Below, piece by piece: positions 15,577 through 23,903 of a DNA stretch of 33,952 nucleotides. The notes under the pieces are model-generated. The model saw only the letters and a list, made by a program, of their open reading frames with translations. It made no database searches and was not told the DNA's origin. The translations under genes were made by a program, and so were the position numbers. Positions within the stretch are counted from its first letter, which is position 1. The number at the start of each line of letters is the position of its first letter. Origin of the DNA: Inquilinus limosus (lineage in GTDB: Bacteria; Pseudomonadota; Alphaproteobacteria; DSM-16000; Inquilinaceae); the NCBI GenBank assembly GCA_019508225.1, contig JAEKLZ010000160.1, positions 20,994 to 54,945 on the forward strand, given 5' to 3'.

Positions 15577-16866
15577 TCAGCTCTCTTCGGGCTCGACCTC
15601 GGCCGGCGGGGTGACGCGCACCGCTGTGATCTGGTTGCGCTGGCGCCGCAGGATCTCGAAGCGGAAGCCGTGGAAGGTGAAGGCCTGGCCGACCTCCGGC
15701 AGATGTCGCGCCTCGTGCAGCACCAGCCCGGCGATGGTCGAGGCCTCGTCGTCCGGCAGCCGCCATTCGAAGCGGCGGTTCAGGTCGCGGATGGTGACCG
15801 TGCCGTCGACCAGGAAGGTGCCATTGGCCTGCGGCCGCACGCCGGCCACCGGCAGATCATGCTCATCGACGATGTCGCCGACGATCTCCTCCAGGATGTC
15901 CTCCAGCGTCACCACGCCCTGCAGGCCGCCATACTCGTCGACCACGATGGCGAAATGCTCGCGCCGGGTGCGGAAGGCGTGCAGCTGCTCCAGCAGGCTG
16001 GTCGAATCCGGGATGAACCAGGGCTTGGTCGCGATGCGGCGGATATCCACCCGGTCCGGGTGGCCACCGGCCGCCTGCAGCGCCCGCAGCACGTCCTTGG
16101 CGTGCAGCACGCCGACGATGTTCTCCAGGCCCCCCTGGCACAGCGGCATGCGGGTGTGCGGGCTGTTCAGCATCGCCGCCACCACCTCGGGCGGCGTCAG
16201 CTCGGCGTCGATCGCCTGGACGCTGCGGCGGTGGGTCATGATCTCCGCCACCGAGACGTCGCCGAGGTCGAGGATCGAGCGCAGCATCTGCCGCTCCTGC
16301 GCCACCTCGGCCTCGCTGCCGCGATGCAGCTCGATGGCGCCGCGCAGCTCGTCGACATAATCGGCCAGGCCGACCCGGCTGGGGTCGGCGCCGAACAGCC
16401 GCAGCACGCCGCGGACCAGCCAGTTCACCAGCCGCACCACCGGTCCCAGCAGCCGGACGACGGTCTCGACCGCGGGGGCGATGCTCAGCGCCGCACGATC
16501 GGCATGATTGATGGCATAGGTCTTCGGCAGCACCTCGCTGAAGATCAGGATCAGCGCTGTCATCACCACCGTGGCCACCGGCACCGCCGGCGCGCCGAGC
16601 ACCGAGACCAGCAGGCTGGTGGCGAGTGAGGAGGCCAGGATGTTGACCAGCGTGTTGCCCAGCAGCAAGGCGCCGATCAGCCGCTCCTTCTGCTCGCGCA
16701 GCCGGTTGACGATGCCCGCCCGCTGCAGCCCGTGCGTCTCCAGCTGGTGCATCCGCGCCCGGCTGGCCGCGGTCAGCGCCGTCTCCGATCCCGAGAAGAA
16801 GGCCGAGGCCGCGAGCAGGATGACGATCCCGGCGAGATGGAGCAGGAGGACGAGATCATCGGACAT
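15577..16866 (-). CDS. HlyC/CorC family CNNM transporter-like protein with CBS domains
   Basis: This 429-residue membrane protein has an N-terminal DUF21/CNNM transmembrane domain (LAASAFFSGSETALTAASR and further helices to about residue 150), then a CBS pair (about 205-330) and a C-terminal CorC/HlyC domain (about 345-425). Relatives take part in Mg2+ or Co2+ transport or its control. The gene starts 5 bases after aroB, and this aroB-corC order recurs in alphaproteobacteria. No truncation is evident. A link of metal transport to shikimate synthesis is not implied; the genes probably just share a transcript. Confidence 0.9.
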   Translation of the reverse strand: MSDDLVLLLHLAGIVILLAASAFFSGSETALTAASRARMHQLETHGLQRAGIVNRLREQKERLIGALLLGNTLVNILASSLATSLLVSVLGAPAVPVATVVMTALILIFSEVLPKTYAINHADRAALSIAPAVETVVRLLGPVVRLVNWLVRGVLRLFGADPSRVGLADYVDELRGAIELHRGSEAEVAQERQMLRSILDLGDVSVAEIMTHRRSVQAIDAELTPPEVVAAMLNSPHTRMPLCQGGLENIVGVLHAKDVLRALQAAGGHPDRVDIRRIATKPWFIPDSTSLLEQLHAFRTRREHFAIVVDEYGGLQGVVTLEDILEEIVGDIVDEHDLPVAGVRPQANGTFLVDGTVTIRDLNRRFEWRLPDDEASTIAGLVLHEARHLPEVGQAFTFHGFRFEILRRQRNQITAVRVTPPAEVEPEES

Positions 16867-16871
16867 GGCGA

Positions 16872-17978
16872 TCAGGCGGCGATGGCGTCGGCCAGCACCG
16901 CGGCGACCGGGTCGGCCGGCACCTCGCTGGTGACGAAGGCCTGGCCGATGCCGCGCACCAGGATGAAGGTCATGCGGCCGTCCCGGACCTTCTTGTCACG
17001 GGTCATGTGGTGCAGCAGGGCGTCGACCGACCAGGCGCGGTCGCGGGCCGGGCGGGTCGGCAGGCCGACCGCCTGCAGGTGCCGGGCCAGCCGGTCACGA
17101 TCCGCGGCCGGGCACAGGCCGAGGCGCACCGACAGGTCGAAGGCCATGACCATGCCGATCGCCACCGCCTCACCATGCAGCAGCGCGTCGCCATAGCCGG
17201 TCTCGGCTTCCAGGGCATGGCCGAAGGTGTGGCCGAGGTTCAGCAGGGCGCGCTGCGCCGCCTCGCGCTCGTCCTGGCCGACGATCTCGGCCTTCATCTC
17301 GCAGCTGCGCCTCACGGCCTTGATCATCGCCTCGCCGTTGCCGGTCAGCAGTTTCGGGCCGTTCTCCTCCAGCCAGGCGAAGAAGCCGGCGTCGCCCAGC
17401 GCGCCGTACTTCGCCACCTCGGCATAGCCGGCGCGCAGCTCCCGCGGCGGCAGCGTGGCCAGCAGCGCCGTGTCGGCCAACACCAGCAGCGGCTGGTGGA
17501 AGGCGCCGATCAGGTTCTTTCCGTGCTTGCTGTTGACGCCGGTCTTGCCGCCGACCGAGCTGTCGACCTGGGCCAGCAGCGTCGTCGGGATCTGCACGAA
17601 ATCCAGGCCGCGCAGCGCCGTCGCCGCGGCGAAGCCGGCCAGGTCGCCGACCACGCCGCCGCCCAGCGCGACCAGCAGCGTGCCGCGCTCGATCCCCAGC
17701 GCCAGGATCCGGTCCAGCAGCTCGGCCAGAACAGTCATCGACTTGGTCGCCTCGCCCGGCGGCACGGTCAGGACCTCGGCCGCGATCCCGGCTTCGGCCA
17801 GCGACGCCTCCAGCGCCGCGCCGTGCAGCCCGGCCACCCGGGCGTCGGCGATGACAATCACCCGCTTGCCGCGGCCCAGCGCGGCGATGCGCTCGCCGGC
17901 CTCGGCCAGGGCGCCGGGGCCGATGACGATGTCGTAGCTGCGCGGGCCCAGCCCGACGCGAATGAGTTCTCGTGTCAT
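16872..17978 (-). CDS. aroB: 3-dehydroquinate synthase
   Basis: This 368-residue enzyme converts DAHP to 3-dehydroquinate, the second step of the shikimate pathway, using NAD and zinc. The NAD-binding glycines are in [15 protein letters not shown]. The YAEVAKYG segment and [11 protein letters not shown] supply metal ligands (Glu, His, His), and the segment [19 protein letters not shown] is intact. The ATG lies one base past the aroK stop codon (TGAGATG), so the pair is translationally coupled. Length is normal for the family. Confidence 0.96.
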   Translation of the reverse strand: MTRELIRVGLGPRSYDIVIGPGALAEAGERIAALGRGKRVIVIADARVAGLHGAALEASLAEAGIAAEVLTVPPGEATKSMTVLAELLDRILALGIERGTLLVALGGGVVGDLAGFAAATALRGLDFVQIPTTLLAQVDSSVGGKTGVNSKHGKNLIGAFHQPLLVLADTALLATLPPRELRAGYAEVAKYGALGDAGFFAWLEENGPKLLTGNGEAMIKAVRRSCEMKAEIVGQDEREAAQRALLNLGHTFGHALEAETGYGDALLHGEAVAIGMVMAFDLSVRLGLCPAADRDRLARHLQAVGLPTRPARDRAWSVDALLHHMTRDKKVRDGRMTFILVRGIGQAFVTSEVPADPVAAVLADAIAA

Positions 17979-17979
17979 C

Positions 17980-18576
17980 TCAATCCATCTGCCCCAAGGG
18001 CGTGCTGCCCGGGGCGGGTTCGTCCGTGGCCGCGGTTGCGGCCAGATGCGCGTCGATCGCCGCCAGCACGCGGTCGACCGTCTCCTCCACCGGCCCGTCG
18101 CGGCTCTCCACCGTCAGGTCGGCCAGGGCATAGACCGGGTGGCGCCGTTCCATCAGCTGGGCCAGCAGCTCCTTGGGGTCGCCGCCGCGCAGCAGCGGCC
18201 GGTTGCTGCGCTTGGCCGTGCGGGCGGCCAGCACCGACAGCTCCGCCTTCAGCCAGACCGACAGGCCGAACTCGGCGATCACCGCCCGGGTCTGCGGGTC
18301 CATGAAGGCGCCGCCGCCGGTCGACAGCACCTGCACCGGGTCGCGCATCAGCCGGGCGATCACCCGCCGCTCCAGGTCGCGGAAGGCGGGCTCGCCATAG
18401 CGCTCGAAAATATCCGGGATGGTGCAGCCGGCCGCGATCTCGATCTCCTGGTCGGCGTCGATGAAGCTCAAGCCCAGCCGCGCGGCCGCGCGCTTGCCCA
18501 CCGCGGTCTTGCCGGCCCCCATCAGGCCGACCAGAACCAGGGTGCGGGGCAAGGGACGGTGCAGCGTGGTGATCAT
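17980..18576 (-). CDS. aroK: shikimate kinase
   Basis: This 198-residue P-loop kinase phosphorylates shikimate with ATP in the shikimate pathway. The Walker A is [13 protein letters not shown] (K23), the substrate-binding Asp is in [12 protein letters not shown] in STGGGAF contacts shikimate and NRPLLRG is the lid region. The ATG at 18576 matches family starts; the frame stays open far upstream through the opposite-strand gene and was rejected there. It is the first gene of the aroK-aroB-corC-DUF2889 run and is divergent from the small gene before xerD. Confidence 0.95.
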   Translation of the reverse strand: MITTLHRPLPRTLVLVGLMGAGKTAVGKRAAARLGLSFIDADQEIEIAAGCTIPDIFERYGEPAFRDLERRVIARLMRDPVQVLSTGGGAFMDPQTRAVIAEFGLSVWLKAELSVLAARTAKRSNRPLLRGGDPKELLAQLMERRHPVYALADLTVESRDGPVEETVDRVLAAIDAHLAATAATDEPAPGSTPLGQMD

Positions 18577-18625
18577 CGATCCTGTTCCGGGCCCGACATG
18601 GGCGTGGCTGGTGCCGGCTGGCGGT

Positions 18626-18654
18626 TTGCGGCCGCGGTGCCGACGGCCTAAGAT
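18626..18654 (+). promoter_or_regulatory. possible promoter of the small membrane peptide gene and xerD
   Basis: TTGCGG (18626-18631) and TAAGAT (18649-18654) are 17 bases apart and lie about 85 bases before the TTG start. Matches to consensus are 3/6 and 4/6, so this is a weak call within a 162-base divergent intergenic region. Confidence 0.3.
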
Positions 18655-18738
18655 AGGGTTGCGCCGGGCCCGCCGCATCTGCTTTCTCCAGCCCTGGCCC
18701 GCGCATCGGCCTGTATTCACACCTGTCAGGGGTCCGTC

Positions 18739-18936
18739 TTGGCTCGTCGTCGTTCGAAGTCCCGCTATTCTCAAGGTTCCGGTGGCGGCGGTGGCGGGGG
18801 CGGCGGCCTCGGTCGGGTGCTGGCGATCGCCGTGCTGCTGGTCATCGTCGGCGGCGGGGTGGCGCTCGCAGTGATCGACTTCCGGCCGCCGACCCAGACG
18901 GTCGAGAAGGTGATCCCGAACGACAAGTTCAAGTAA
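18739..18936 (+). CDS. small single-helix membrane protein upstream of xerD
   Basis: This 65-residue peptide has a basic Ser/Arg start (ARRRSKSRYSQ), a run of nine glycines after a Gly-Ser, one transmembrane helix (VLAIAVLLVIVGGGVALAVI) and a short tail ending NDKFK. The start is TTG with AGGGG upstream. I know no function. Similar short proteins occur between aroK and xerD in related alphaproteobacteria, from memory. Its stop is 4 bases before the xerD start, so translation may be coupled. The organisation argues it is real despite its size. Confidence 0.65.
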   Translation: MARRRSKSRYSQGSGGGGGGGGGLGRVLAIAVLLVIVGGGVALAVIDFRPPTQTVEKVIPNDKFK

Positions 18937-18940
18937 CGCC

Positions 18941-19945
18941 TTGGCCGAGGCCGCAGCCCCGAAGCGCCGCCGCGGCCGGCCGCCGGCGCCGAGGCTGCTG
19001 CCCCCGCCCGCGGTCGAGGCTTTCCTCGACATGCTGGTGGCGGAACGGGGTGCGGCCGCCAACACCCGCGAGGCCTATGGCCGCGACCTGCTCGACCTGA
19101 ACCGTTTCCTCGAGGCCCGCGGCGGCAAGGTCGACCGGGCCGTGACCGAGGATCTGCGCGCCTACCTCGGCGACCTGGCGCGACGGGAAGGGGCGAAAGG
19201 CGGCCGCACCGCCGCGCGCACCGCGGCCCGGCGGTTGTCGGCAATGCGGCAATTCTACCGCTTCCTGGTGTCGGAAGGCCGGCGGCAGGACGATCCCTCC
19301 GCCGCGCTCGATTCCCCGGCGCTGGGCCGGCCGCTGCCGAAGCTGCTGTCCGAGACCGAGGTCGAGGGCCTGATCGGCGCCATCTCGGGCCTGTTCGCCG
19401 ATCCGGAGCGGCTGGCCGAGGGGCTGCGCCTGCTGGCCCTGCTGGAGATCCTCTATGGCGGCGGCCTGCGCGTCTCCGAGCTGGTCGGGTTGCCGCTCTC
19501 GGCCCTGGGGCGGGACGGGCGGGCGCTGATCGTCCGCGGCAAGGGCGACAAGGAACGGCTGGTGCCGCTGTCGGAGCCTGCGCGTGACGCCATCGCGGCG
19601 TATCTCCCCTATCGCGGCATGTTCTTCGTCGAGGGCCGCGATCGCGGGTTCCTGTTCCCATCGCGCACCGCGCGGGGCGGCTGCCTGACCCGGCAGCGAT
19701 TCGGCCAACTCCTGAAGGATCTGGCGGTTGAGGCCGGGATCGAGCCGAGCCGGGTCAGCCCGCATGTGCTGCGCCATGCCTTCGCCACCCATCTGCTGTC
19801 GCACGGCGCCGATCTGCGCTCGGTCCAGACCATGCTCGGCCATGCCGACATCGCCACGACCCAGATCTATACCCATGTGCTGGGCGACAGGCTGCAGAGC
19901 CTGGTGGCCTCGGCCCATCCGCTGGCGAAGCTGAAGCGGCCCTAG
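18941..19945 (+). CDS. xerD: tyrosine recombinase XerD/XerC
   Basis: This 334-residue site-specific recombinase should resolve chromosome dimers at dif with a partner. The N-terminal SAM-like DNA-binding domain covers about 25-120, and the catalytic domain holds the full active site: R177 (GGLRVSEL), K201 (GKGDKERLV), H275 and R278 (HVLRHAF), H301 (LGHADI) and the nucleophile Y310 (QIYTHV). The TTG start lies 4 bases after the previous gene and adds a basic Arg/Pro-rich leader. The stop codon shares a CTAG with the converging gtrA-like gene. XerD rather than XerC is suggested by the position next to accA, as in related genomes. Confidence 0.92.
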   Translation: MAEAAAPKRRRGRPPAPRLLPPPAVEAFLDMLVAERGAAANTREAYGRDLLDLNRFLEARGGKVDRAVTEDLRAYLGDLARREGAKGGRTAARTAARRLSAMRQFYRFLVSEGRRQDDPSAALDSPALGRPLPKLLSETEVEGLIGAISGLFADPERLAEGLRLLALLEILYGGGLRVSELVGLPLSALGRDGRALIVRGKGDKERLVPLSEPARDAIAAYLPYRGMFFVEGRDRGFLFPSRTARGGCLTRQRFGQLLKDLAVEAGIEPSRVSPHVLRHAFATHLLSHGADLRSVQTMLGHADIATTQIYTHVLGDRLQSLVASAHPLAKLKRP

Positions 19946-20346
19946 TTTAGAGGCCCGGCGAAGGTCCACAGCCGATTCGCCAGGAAGCCCCAGAACAGGA
20001 CGACCAGCGTCGTCGCGGCCTGGGCCGGCAGGTAGGGTGCGCCGAGCCGGCCGACCAGCAGCGCCATCAGCAGGCTGGTCCAGGCGAAGCCCGAGGCCGC
20101 GACAGCGGTGAATCGCCAGGTTGCCTCGCGGTGTGGCCGGCTGCCAGCGAAGGTCAGCCGCCGGTTGAGCGCATAGGAGACCAAGCCGCCGGCGACATAT
20201 CCCGCCAGCGTCGCCGGTAGCGGTGCGGTGCCACCCGATTCGACCAGCCCGATCAGCAGGGCATAGTGCACGGCCGTCGCGACCAGCCCGACCGACACGT
20301 AGTGGGCGAACTGGCGATGCATCGCGGGGATCGGAAGAGCCTGCAT
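19942..20346 (-). CDS. GtrA-like membrane protein
   Basis: This 134-residue protein has four hydrophobic helices and the GtrA family pattern ([16 protein letters not shown] at the start and [13 protein letters not shown] at the end, plus [10 protein letters not shown] in the middle). GtrA-type proteins are thought to flip or help transfer undecaprenyl-linked sugars. No glycosyltransferase gene is nearby. The start at 20346 has AAGGA upstream; a GTG at 20382 and an ATG at 20322 are alternatives. Its stop overlaps the xerD stop on the other strand. Confidence 0.85.
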   Translation of the reverse strand: MQALPIPAMHRQFAHYVSVGLVATAVHYALLIGLVESGGTAPLPATLAGYVAGGLVSYALNRRLTFAGSRPHREATWRFTAVAASGFAWTSLLMALLVGRLGAPYLPAQAATTLVVLFWGFLANRLWTFAGPLN

Positions 20347-20651
20347 GCGGCCAGTCCTTGCACGGCGCCCAGCCTGCGTCACATGTCATCGCCGTAAGCG
20401 GGCGACGGACTGCATCGCATTTGCATTGACAGCAAGGCCCGGTTGCGGTTTCGCTGTTGCCGCTGATTTCCGATGGAACGGATCGACGTGAGCTTCCTGC
20501 CCCCGATGCTGCGACGACGACGCCTGCAGCCCGCCCTATCACGGCGCGGCGGCCTGAGGCGTTCCGGGGTGCTCGCGAAACCATGATGCGGGCGGGACGG
20601 AAGCCGGTCGGCGCGCGAACCGACGCTCTCCGTTCCAGGGATCCTTCTCCA
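20347..20651. other. 305-base gap between divergent gtrA-like and GNAT genes
   Basis: This stretch has no supported gene. A frame in phase with the GNAT gene stays open from 20457, with ATGs at 20583 and 20586, but its codons (cga, gct, cgt, agg, cct, tct, cca just before 20652) are unlike the G/C-ending codons after 20652, so it looks non-coding. A lone TTGACA at 20426-20431 has no good -10 box. Promoters of both flanking genes should lie here. Confidence 0.6.
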
Positions 20652-21206
20652 GTGTACCTCTTGAAGACCGAACGGCCGCGGGATGCGGCCGAAGTCGACG
20701 CCCTGCTCGACCTCGCCTTCGGCCCGAACCGGCAGACCAAGGTCTCCTACCGCTACCGCGACGGCATCATGCCGACGCGCAGCCTGTGCTTCGTGGTGCG
20801 CGAGGACGGCCGGCCCAGCGGCCGGATCCTCGGCTCGATCCGCTACTGGCCGATGCTGCTCGACTCCGGCCGGCCGACGCTGCTGCTGGGGCCGCTGGCG
20901 GTGCAGCCGGAGCTGCGCGGCGCCGGGGTCGGCGCCGCCCTGATGCGCGGCAGCATGAAGCGGGCCGCCGATATGGGCCACCGCATGGTGCTGCTGGTCG
21001 GCGACCTCGCCTACTACGCCCGCTTCGGCTTTCAGCCGGCGGCCCCGCTGGGCTTCGTGATGCCCGACGAGCAGCCGCACCGGCTGCTGGTGGCGGAGCT
21101 GAGGCTCGGCGCGCTGGAGGATTGCCCGGGCGGCACCCTGCTGCGGGCAGACGCCGCGGTCAGCCCTGCGCAGATTTCGGTCTCAATGCGCGCGGCCCTG
21201 TGTTAG
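20652..21206 (+). CDS. GNAT family N-acetyltransferase
   Basis: This 184-residue protein has a single GNAT domain. The acetyl-CoA-binding segment is [17 protein letters not shown] (Q/R-x-x-G-x-G/A), and [16 protein letters not shown] is the typical late strand and helix. It probably acetylates a small amine or a protein N-terminus; the substrate is unknown. I chose the GTG at 20652 because codon use changes there, with AGGGA about 11 bases upstream. The accA gene follows at 37 bases on the same strand. Confidence 0.85.
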   Translation: MYLLKTERPRDAAEVDALLDLAFGPNRQTKVSYRYRDGIMPTRSLCFVVREDGRPSGRILGSIRYWPMLLDSGRPTLLLGPLAVQPELRGAGVGAALMRGSMKRAADMGHRMVLLVGDLAYYARFGFQPAAPLGFVMPDEQPHRLLVAELRLGALEDCPGGTLLRADAAVSPAQISVSMRAALC

Positions 21207-21243
21207 ACAGCCCCCCGATCCCGAGGGCCAGTCTCAACGCGGT

Positions 21244-22197
21244 ATGAAGACCTTTCTCGAATTCGAAAAGCCGATCGCCGAGATCGAAGGCAAGATCGAG
21301 GAGCTTCGGCACATCACCGACGCCGGCGAACTCAACATCGCCGACGAGGTTTCCCGGCTTCAGACCAAGGTCGACAAGCTGCTGCGGGACACCTATCGCG
21401 GGCTGACGCCGGCGCAGAAGGTGCAGGTCGCGCGGCATCCGAATCGGCCGCATGCGCTCGACTACATCCAGGGCCTGATCACCGAGTTCCAGCCTCTGGC
21501 GGGCGACCGTGCCTTCGCCGAGGACCGCGCCATCATCGGCGGGCTCGGCCGGTTCCAGGGCCGCTCGGTCGTGGTGATCGGGCAGGAGAAGGGCAACGAC
21601 ACCGAAAGCCGCATCCGGCACAATTTCGGCATGGCCAAGCCCGAGGGCTACCGCAAGGCACAGCGCCTGCTGGACCTGGCCGACCGCTTCCACCTGCCGG
21701 TGATCACCTTCGTCGACACCGCCGGCGCCTATCCCGGCGTGGCGTCGGAGGAGCGCGGCGTGGCCGAGGCCATCGCCAAGTCGATCGAATCCTGCCTCAG
21801 GGTGCAGGTGCCGCTGGTCTCGGTGGTGATCGGCGAGGGCGGCTCGGGCGGCGCCATCGGCATCGCCGTGGCCGACCGGGTGCTGATGCTCGAACACTCG
21901 ATCTATTCGGTGATCTCGCCGGAAGGCTGCGCCTCGATCCTGTGGCGCAGCAGCGCGCAGAGCCAGGAGGCCGCGGCCGCCCTGAAGCTGACAGCGCAGG
22001 ACCTGAAGCAGCTCGGCGTCATCGACGGCGTGATCGAGGAGCCGGTCGGCGGCGCCCATCGCTTCCCGCAGGACGCGATGCGCGTCGTCGGCGATGCGAT
22101 CGGATCGGCGCTGACCGGGCTGGTCGATCTCGACGGCAAGACCCTGCGCGGCAAGCGGCGCGAGAAGTTCCTGGCGATCGGCCAGAACCTGGGCTGA
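21244..22197 (+). CDS. accA: acetyl-CoA carboxylase carboxyltransferase subunit alpha
   Basis: This 317-residue protein is the alpha subunit of the acetyl-CoA carboxylase carboxyltransferase, which moves the carboxyl group from biotin to acetyl-CoA to make malonyl-CoA for fatty acid synthesis. It spans the full family length, from [19 protein letters not shown] through the crotonase-type core ([10 protein letters not shown], then [20 protein letters not shown]) to a C-terminal end near [11 protein letters not shown]. The partner accD is not in the window. An RNA hairpin follows the stop by 23 bases. Confidence 0.97.
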   Translation: MKTFLEFEKPIAEIEGKIEELRHITDAGELNIADEVSRLQTKVDKLLRDTYRGLTPAQKVQVARHPNRPHALDYIQGLITEFQPLAGDRAFAEDRAIIGGLGRFQGRSVVVIGQEKGNDTESRIRHNFGMAKPEGYRKAQRLLDLADRFHLPVITFVDTAGAYPGVASEERGVAEAIAKSIESCLRVQVPLVSVVIGEGGSGGAIGIAVADRVLMLEHSIYSVISPEGCASILWRSSAQSQEAAAALKLTAQDLKQLGVIDGVIEEPVGGAHRFPQDAMRVVGDAIGSALTGLVDLDGKTLRGKRREKFLAIGQNLG

Positions 22198-22220
22198 GCA
22201 CTCCTCCCGAATACGAATAA

Positions 22221-22259
22221 CCTGTCATCGCGAGGCGCTACGTGCCTCGCGATGACAGG
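22221..22259. terminator. 16-bp perfect hairpin after accA, REP-like
   Basis: CCTGTCATCGCGAGGC (22221-22236) and its exact reverse complement (22244-22259) flank a 7-nt loop. The GTCATCGCGAGG core resembles a dispersed repeat common in alphaproteobacteria. It lies between convergent genes and could end transcription from both sides, although no T-run follows on the plus strand. Confidence 0.6.
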
Positions 22260-22303
22260 CTAATATTCCGACGTTGGTGTTGGGTTAACGGGCGACGGTC
22301 AGC

Positions 22304-23824
22304 CTACCAGATCGACCCGGCGGCCCGGGCCGGCGCGGTCGCGCGATCCTCGCCGGCCTCGATCCGCTCCAGGAAGTGGGCGAGCAGCCGCTCATACAGC
22401 GCATCGCCCAGGCAGGCATCCTCCAGCCCGACATCGATGTTCGGGTTGTCGTTGACCTCGATCACCACCGGACCCTGCGCCGTCTCCTTCAGGTCGACGC
22501 CGTACAGGCCGGTGCCGATCAGGGCGGCGGCGGCCAGCGCGGCCGACAGCACCGCGGGCGGCACGGCGTCGAGCGGCACGGGCTCGGTCGCGCCCTCCTC
22601 GCTGCTTCCGTCGCCGGCGTGGCGGAAGATCTGCCAATGGCCGTGCACCATGCCGTAGCGGCAGGCGAAGAGCGGCTGGCCGGCCAGCACGCCGATGCGC
22701 CAGTCGAAATCGGTGTACAGGTACTCCTGCGCCAGGATCAGGCGCGACCGGCGCAGCAGCCGGCGCCCCGCCACCGGCAGCTCGGCCGGGGTGTCGACCC
22801 GCACGACGCCGCGCGAGCAGGCGCCGTCCGGCACCTTCAGCACCAGGGGGAAGCCCAGGGCCTCACCAGCGGCCGACAGGGTGTCGGCCCGCACGGCCAG
22901 GGTGCGCGGCTGCGCCACACCCTCGGCCTTCAGCCGCTCGTGCAGGAACACCTTGTTGCAGCAGCGCAGGATCGACACCGGGTCGTCGATCGCCGGCAGC
23001 CCCAGCCGCGCCGCGGTCTCGGCGAAGATGTAGCTGGGGGCCTGCAGCGCCGTGGTCTCGCGGATCAGCAGCGCGTCGAAGCTGCCCAGCCGTGGCAGGT
23101 CGCGATGGCCGAGGCATTCGGTGTCGATGCCCATCGATGACGCGACGTCGCGCAGCCGCACGATGGTCCCGGGCTTGGACGGCGGCAGCGGATCGTCCGG
23201 ATTCACCAGGATGGCGAGACGCGGAGCGCGGCGAAACGGGCGCGGCGTCGGCGGCGGGCCGGCCAGCCGCTCCAGCGCGGCGCGGAGCAGGCGCTGCTGG
23301 CGCGGGTCGAGGCCGGCCAGCGGCTCCGCCACGGCCTGCAGCAGCCGCAGCCGGACCGGGTCGATCTGCAGGGTCATCAGCGGCAGGCCGAACGCCTCAT
23401 AGGCCGCCTCGGCGACCTCCTGCAGATGCGGCTTGTTGCAGCGGCCCAGCGCCACGAACAGGCGGCGCGGCAGGACCAGGCGTGTGCTTTGGCGGCGCAG
23501 CGCGGCGAGGGCGCGGTCGACCGGCGCGTGCCGGCTGCGGACCAGCCGGTCGTCGGCCTGGTCGGCGAGATCGGCCGCGGTCGGGATCGCGGCGTAGCCG
23601 CGCGCCTCGGCGATCAGCGAGACGTAGTAGCCGAAGGACAGGGGCCGCTGGTCACGGCACAGATTGACCACGGTGACGCCGGATGCCGCGTCCGGCTGCG
23701 GCAGATGGAGCCCGTCCAGCATGTCGTCGGGGGCGACGACGCGACATTGGGGAGGCAGGTCGCCTGCAAGCCTGTCGCGGACCAGCCCATCGGGCTCGTC
23801 GGCGACGATCAGTGTGATGGCCAT
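22304..23824 (-). CDS. RimK-like ATP-grasp ligase
   Basis: This 506-residue protein has a RimK-like ATP-grasp domain in its C-terminal half (about 270-480) after a long N-terminal region of the type found in RimK family proteins (SFGYYVSLIAEARGY at about 63-77). Visible ATP-grasp elements are FPLVLKVPDGACSRGVVRV (lysine and glycine-type loop), LAQEYLYTDFDWRIGVL and the metal-binding VIEVNDNPNID. Relatives add amino acids, often glutamate, to peptides or small molecules by acyl-phosphate chemistry. The acceptor is unknown. It starts 79 bases after the ammonia-lyase homologue on the same strand, suggesting co-transcription. The ribosome site is poor. Confidence 0.88.
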   Translation of the reverse strand: MAITLIVADEPDGLVRDRLAGDLPPQCRVVAPDDMLDGLHLPQPDAASGVTVVNLCRDQRPLSFGYYVSLIAEARGYAAIPTAADLADQADDRLVRSRHAPVDRALAALRRQSTRLVLPRRLFVALGRCNKPHLQEVAEAAYEAFGLPLMTLQIDPVRLRLLQAVAEPLAGLDPRQQRLLRAALERLAGPPPTPRPFRRAPRLAILVNPDDPLPPSKPGTIVRLRDVASSMGIDTECLGHRDLPRLGSFDALLIRETTALQAPSYIFAETAARLGLPAIDDPVSILRCCNKVFLHERLKAEGVAQPRTLAVRADTLSAAGEALGFPLVLKVPDGACSRGVVRVDTPAELPVAGRRLLRRSRLILAQEYLYTDFDWRIGVLAGQPLFACRYGMVHGHWQIFRHAGDGSSEEGATEPVPLDAVPPAVLSAALAAAALIGTGLYGVDLKETAQGPVVIEVNDNPNIDVGLEDACLGDALYERLLAHFLERIEAGEDRATAPARAAGSIW

Positions 23825-23903
23825 GGGTCCATGCGTGATGTGGCGATGACCCGCAGCCTCCCGCCGAGCCGGATAAATTCGCCATTCGGATTTGCGGGGC
23901 GCG

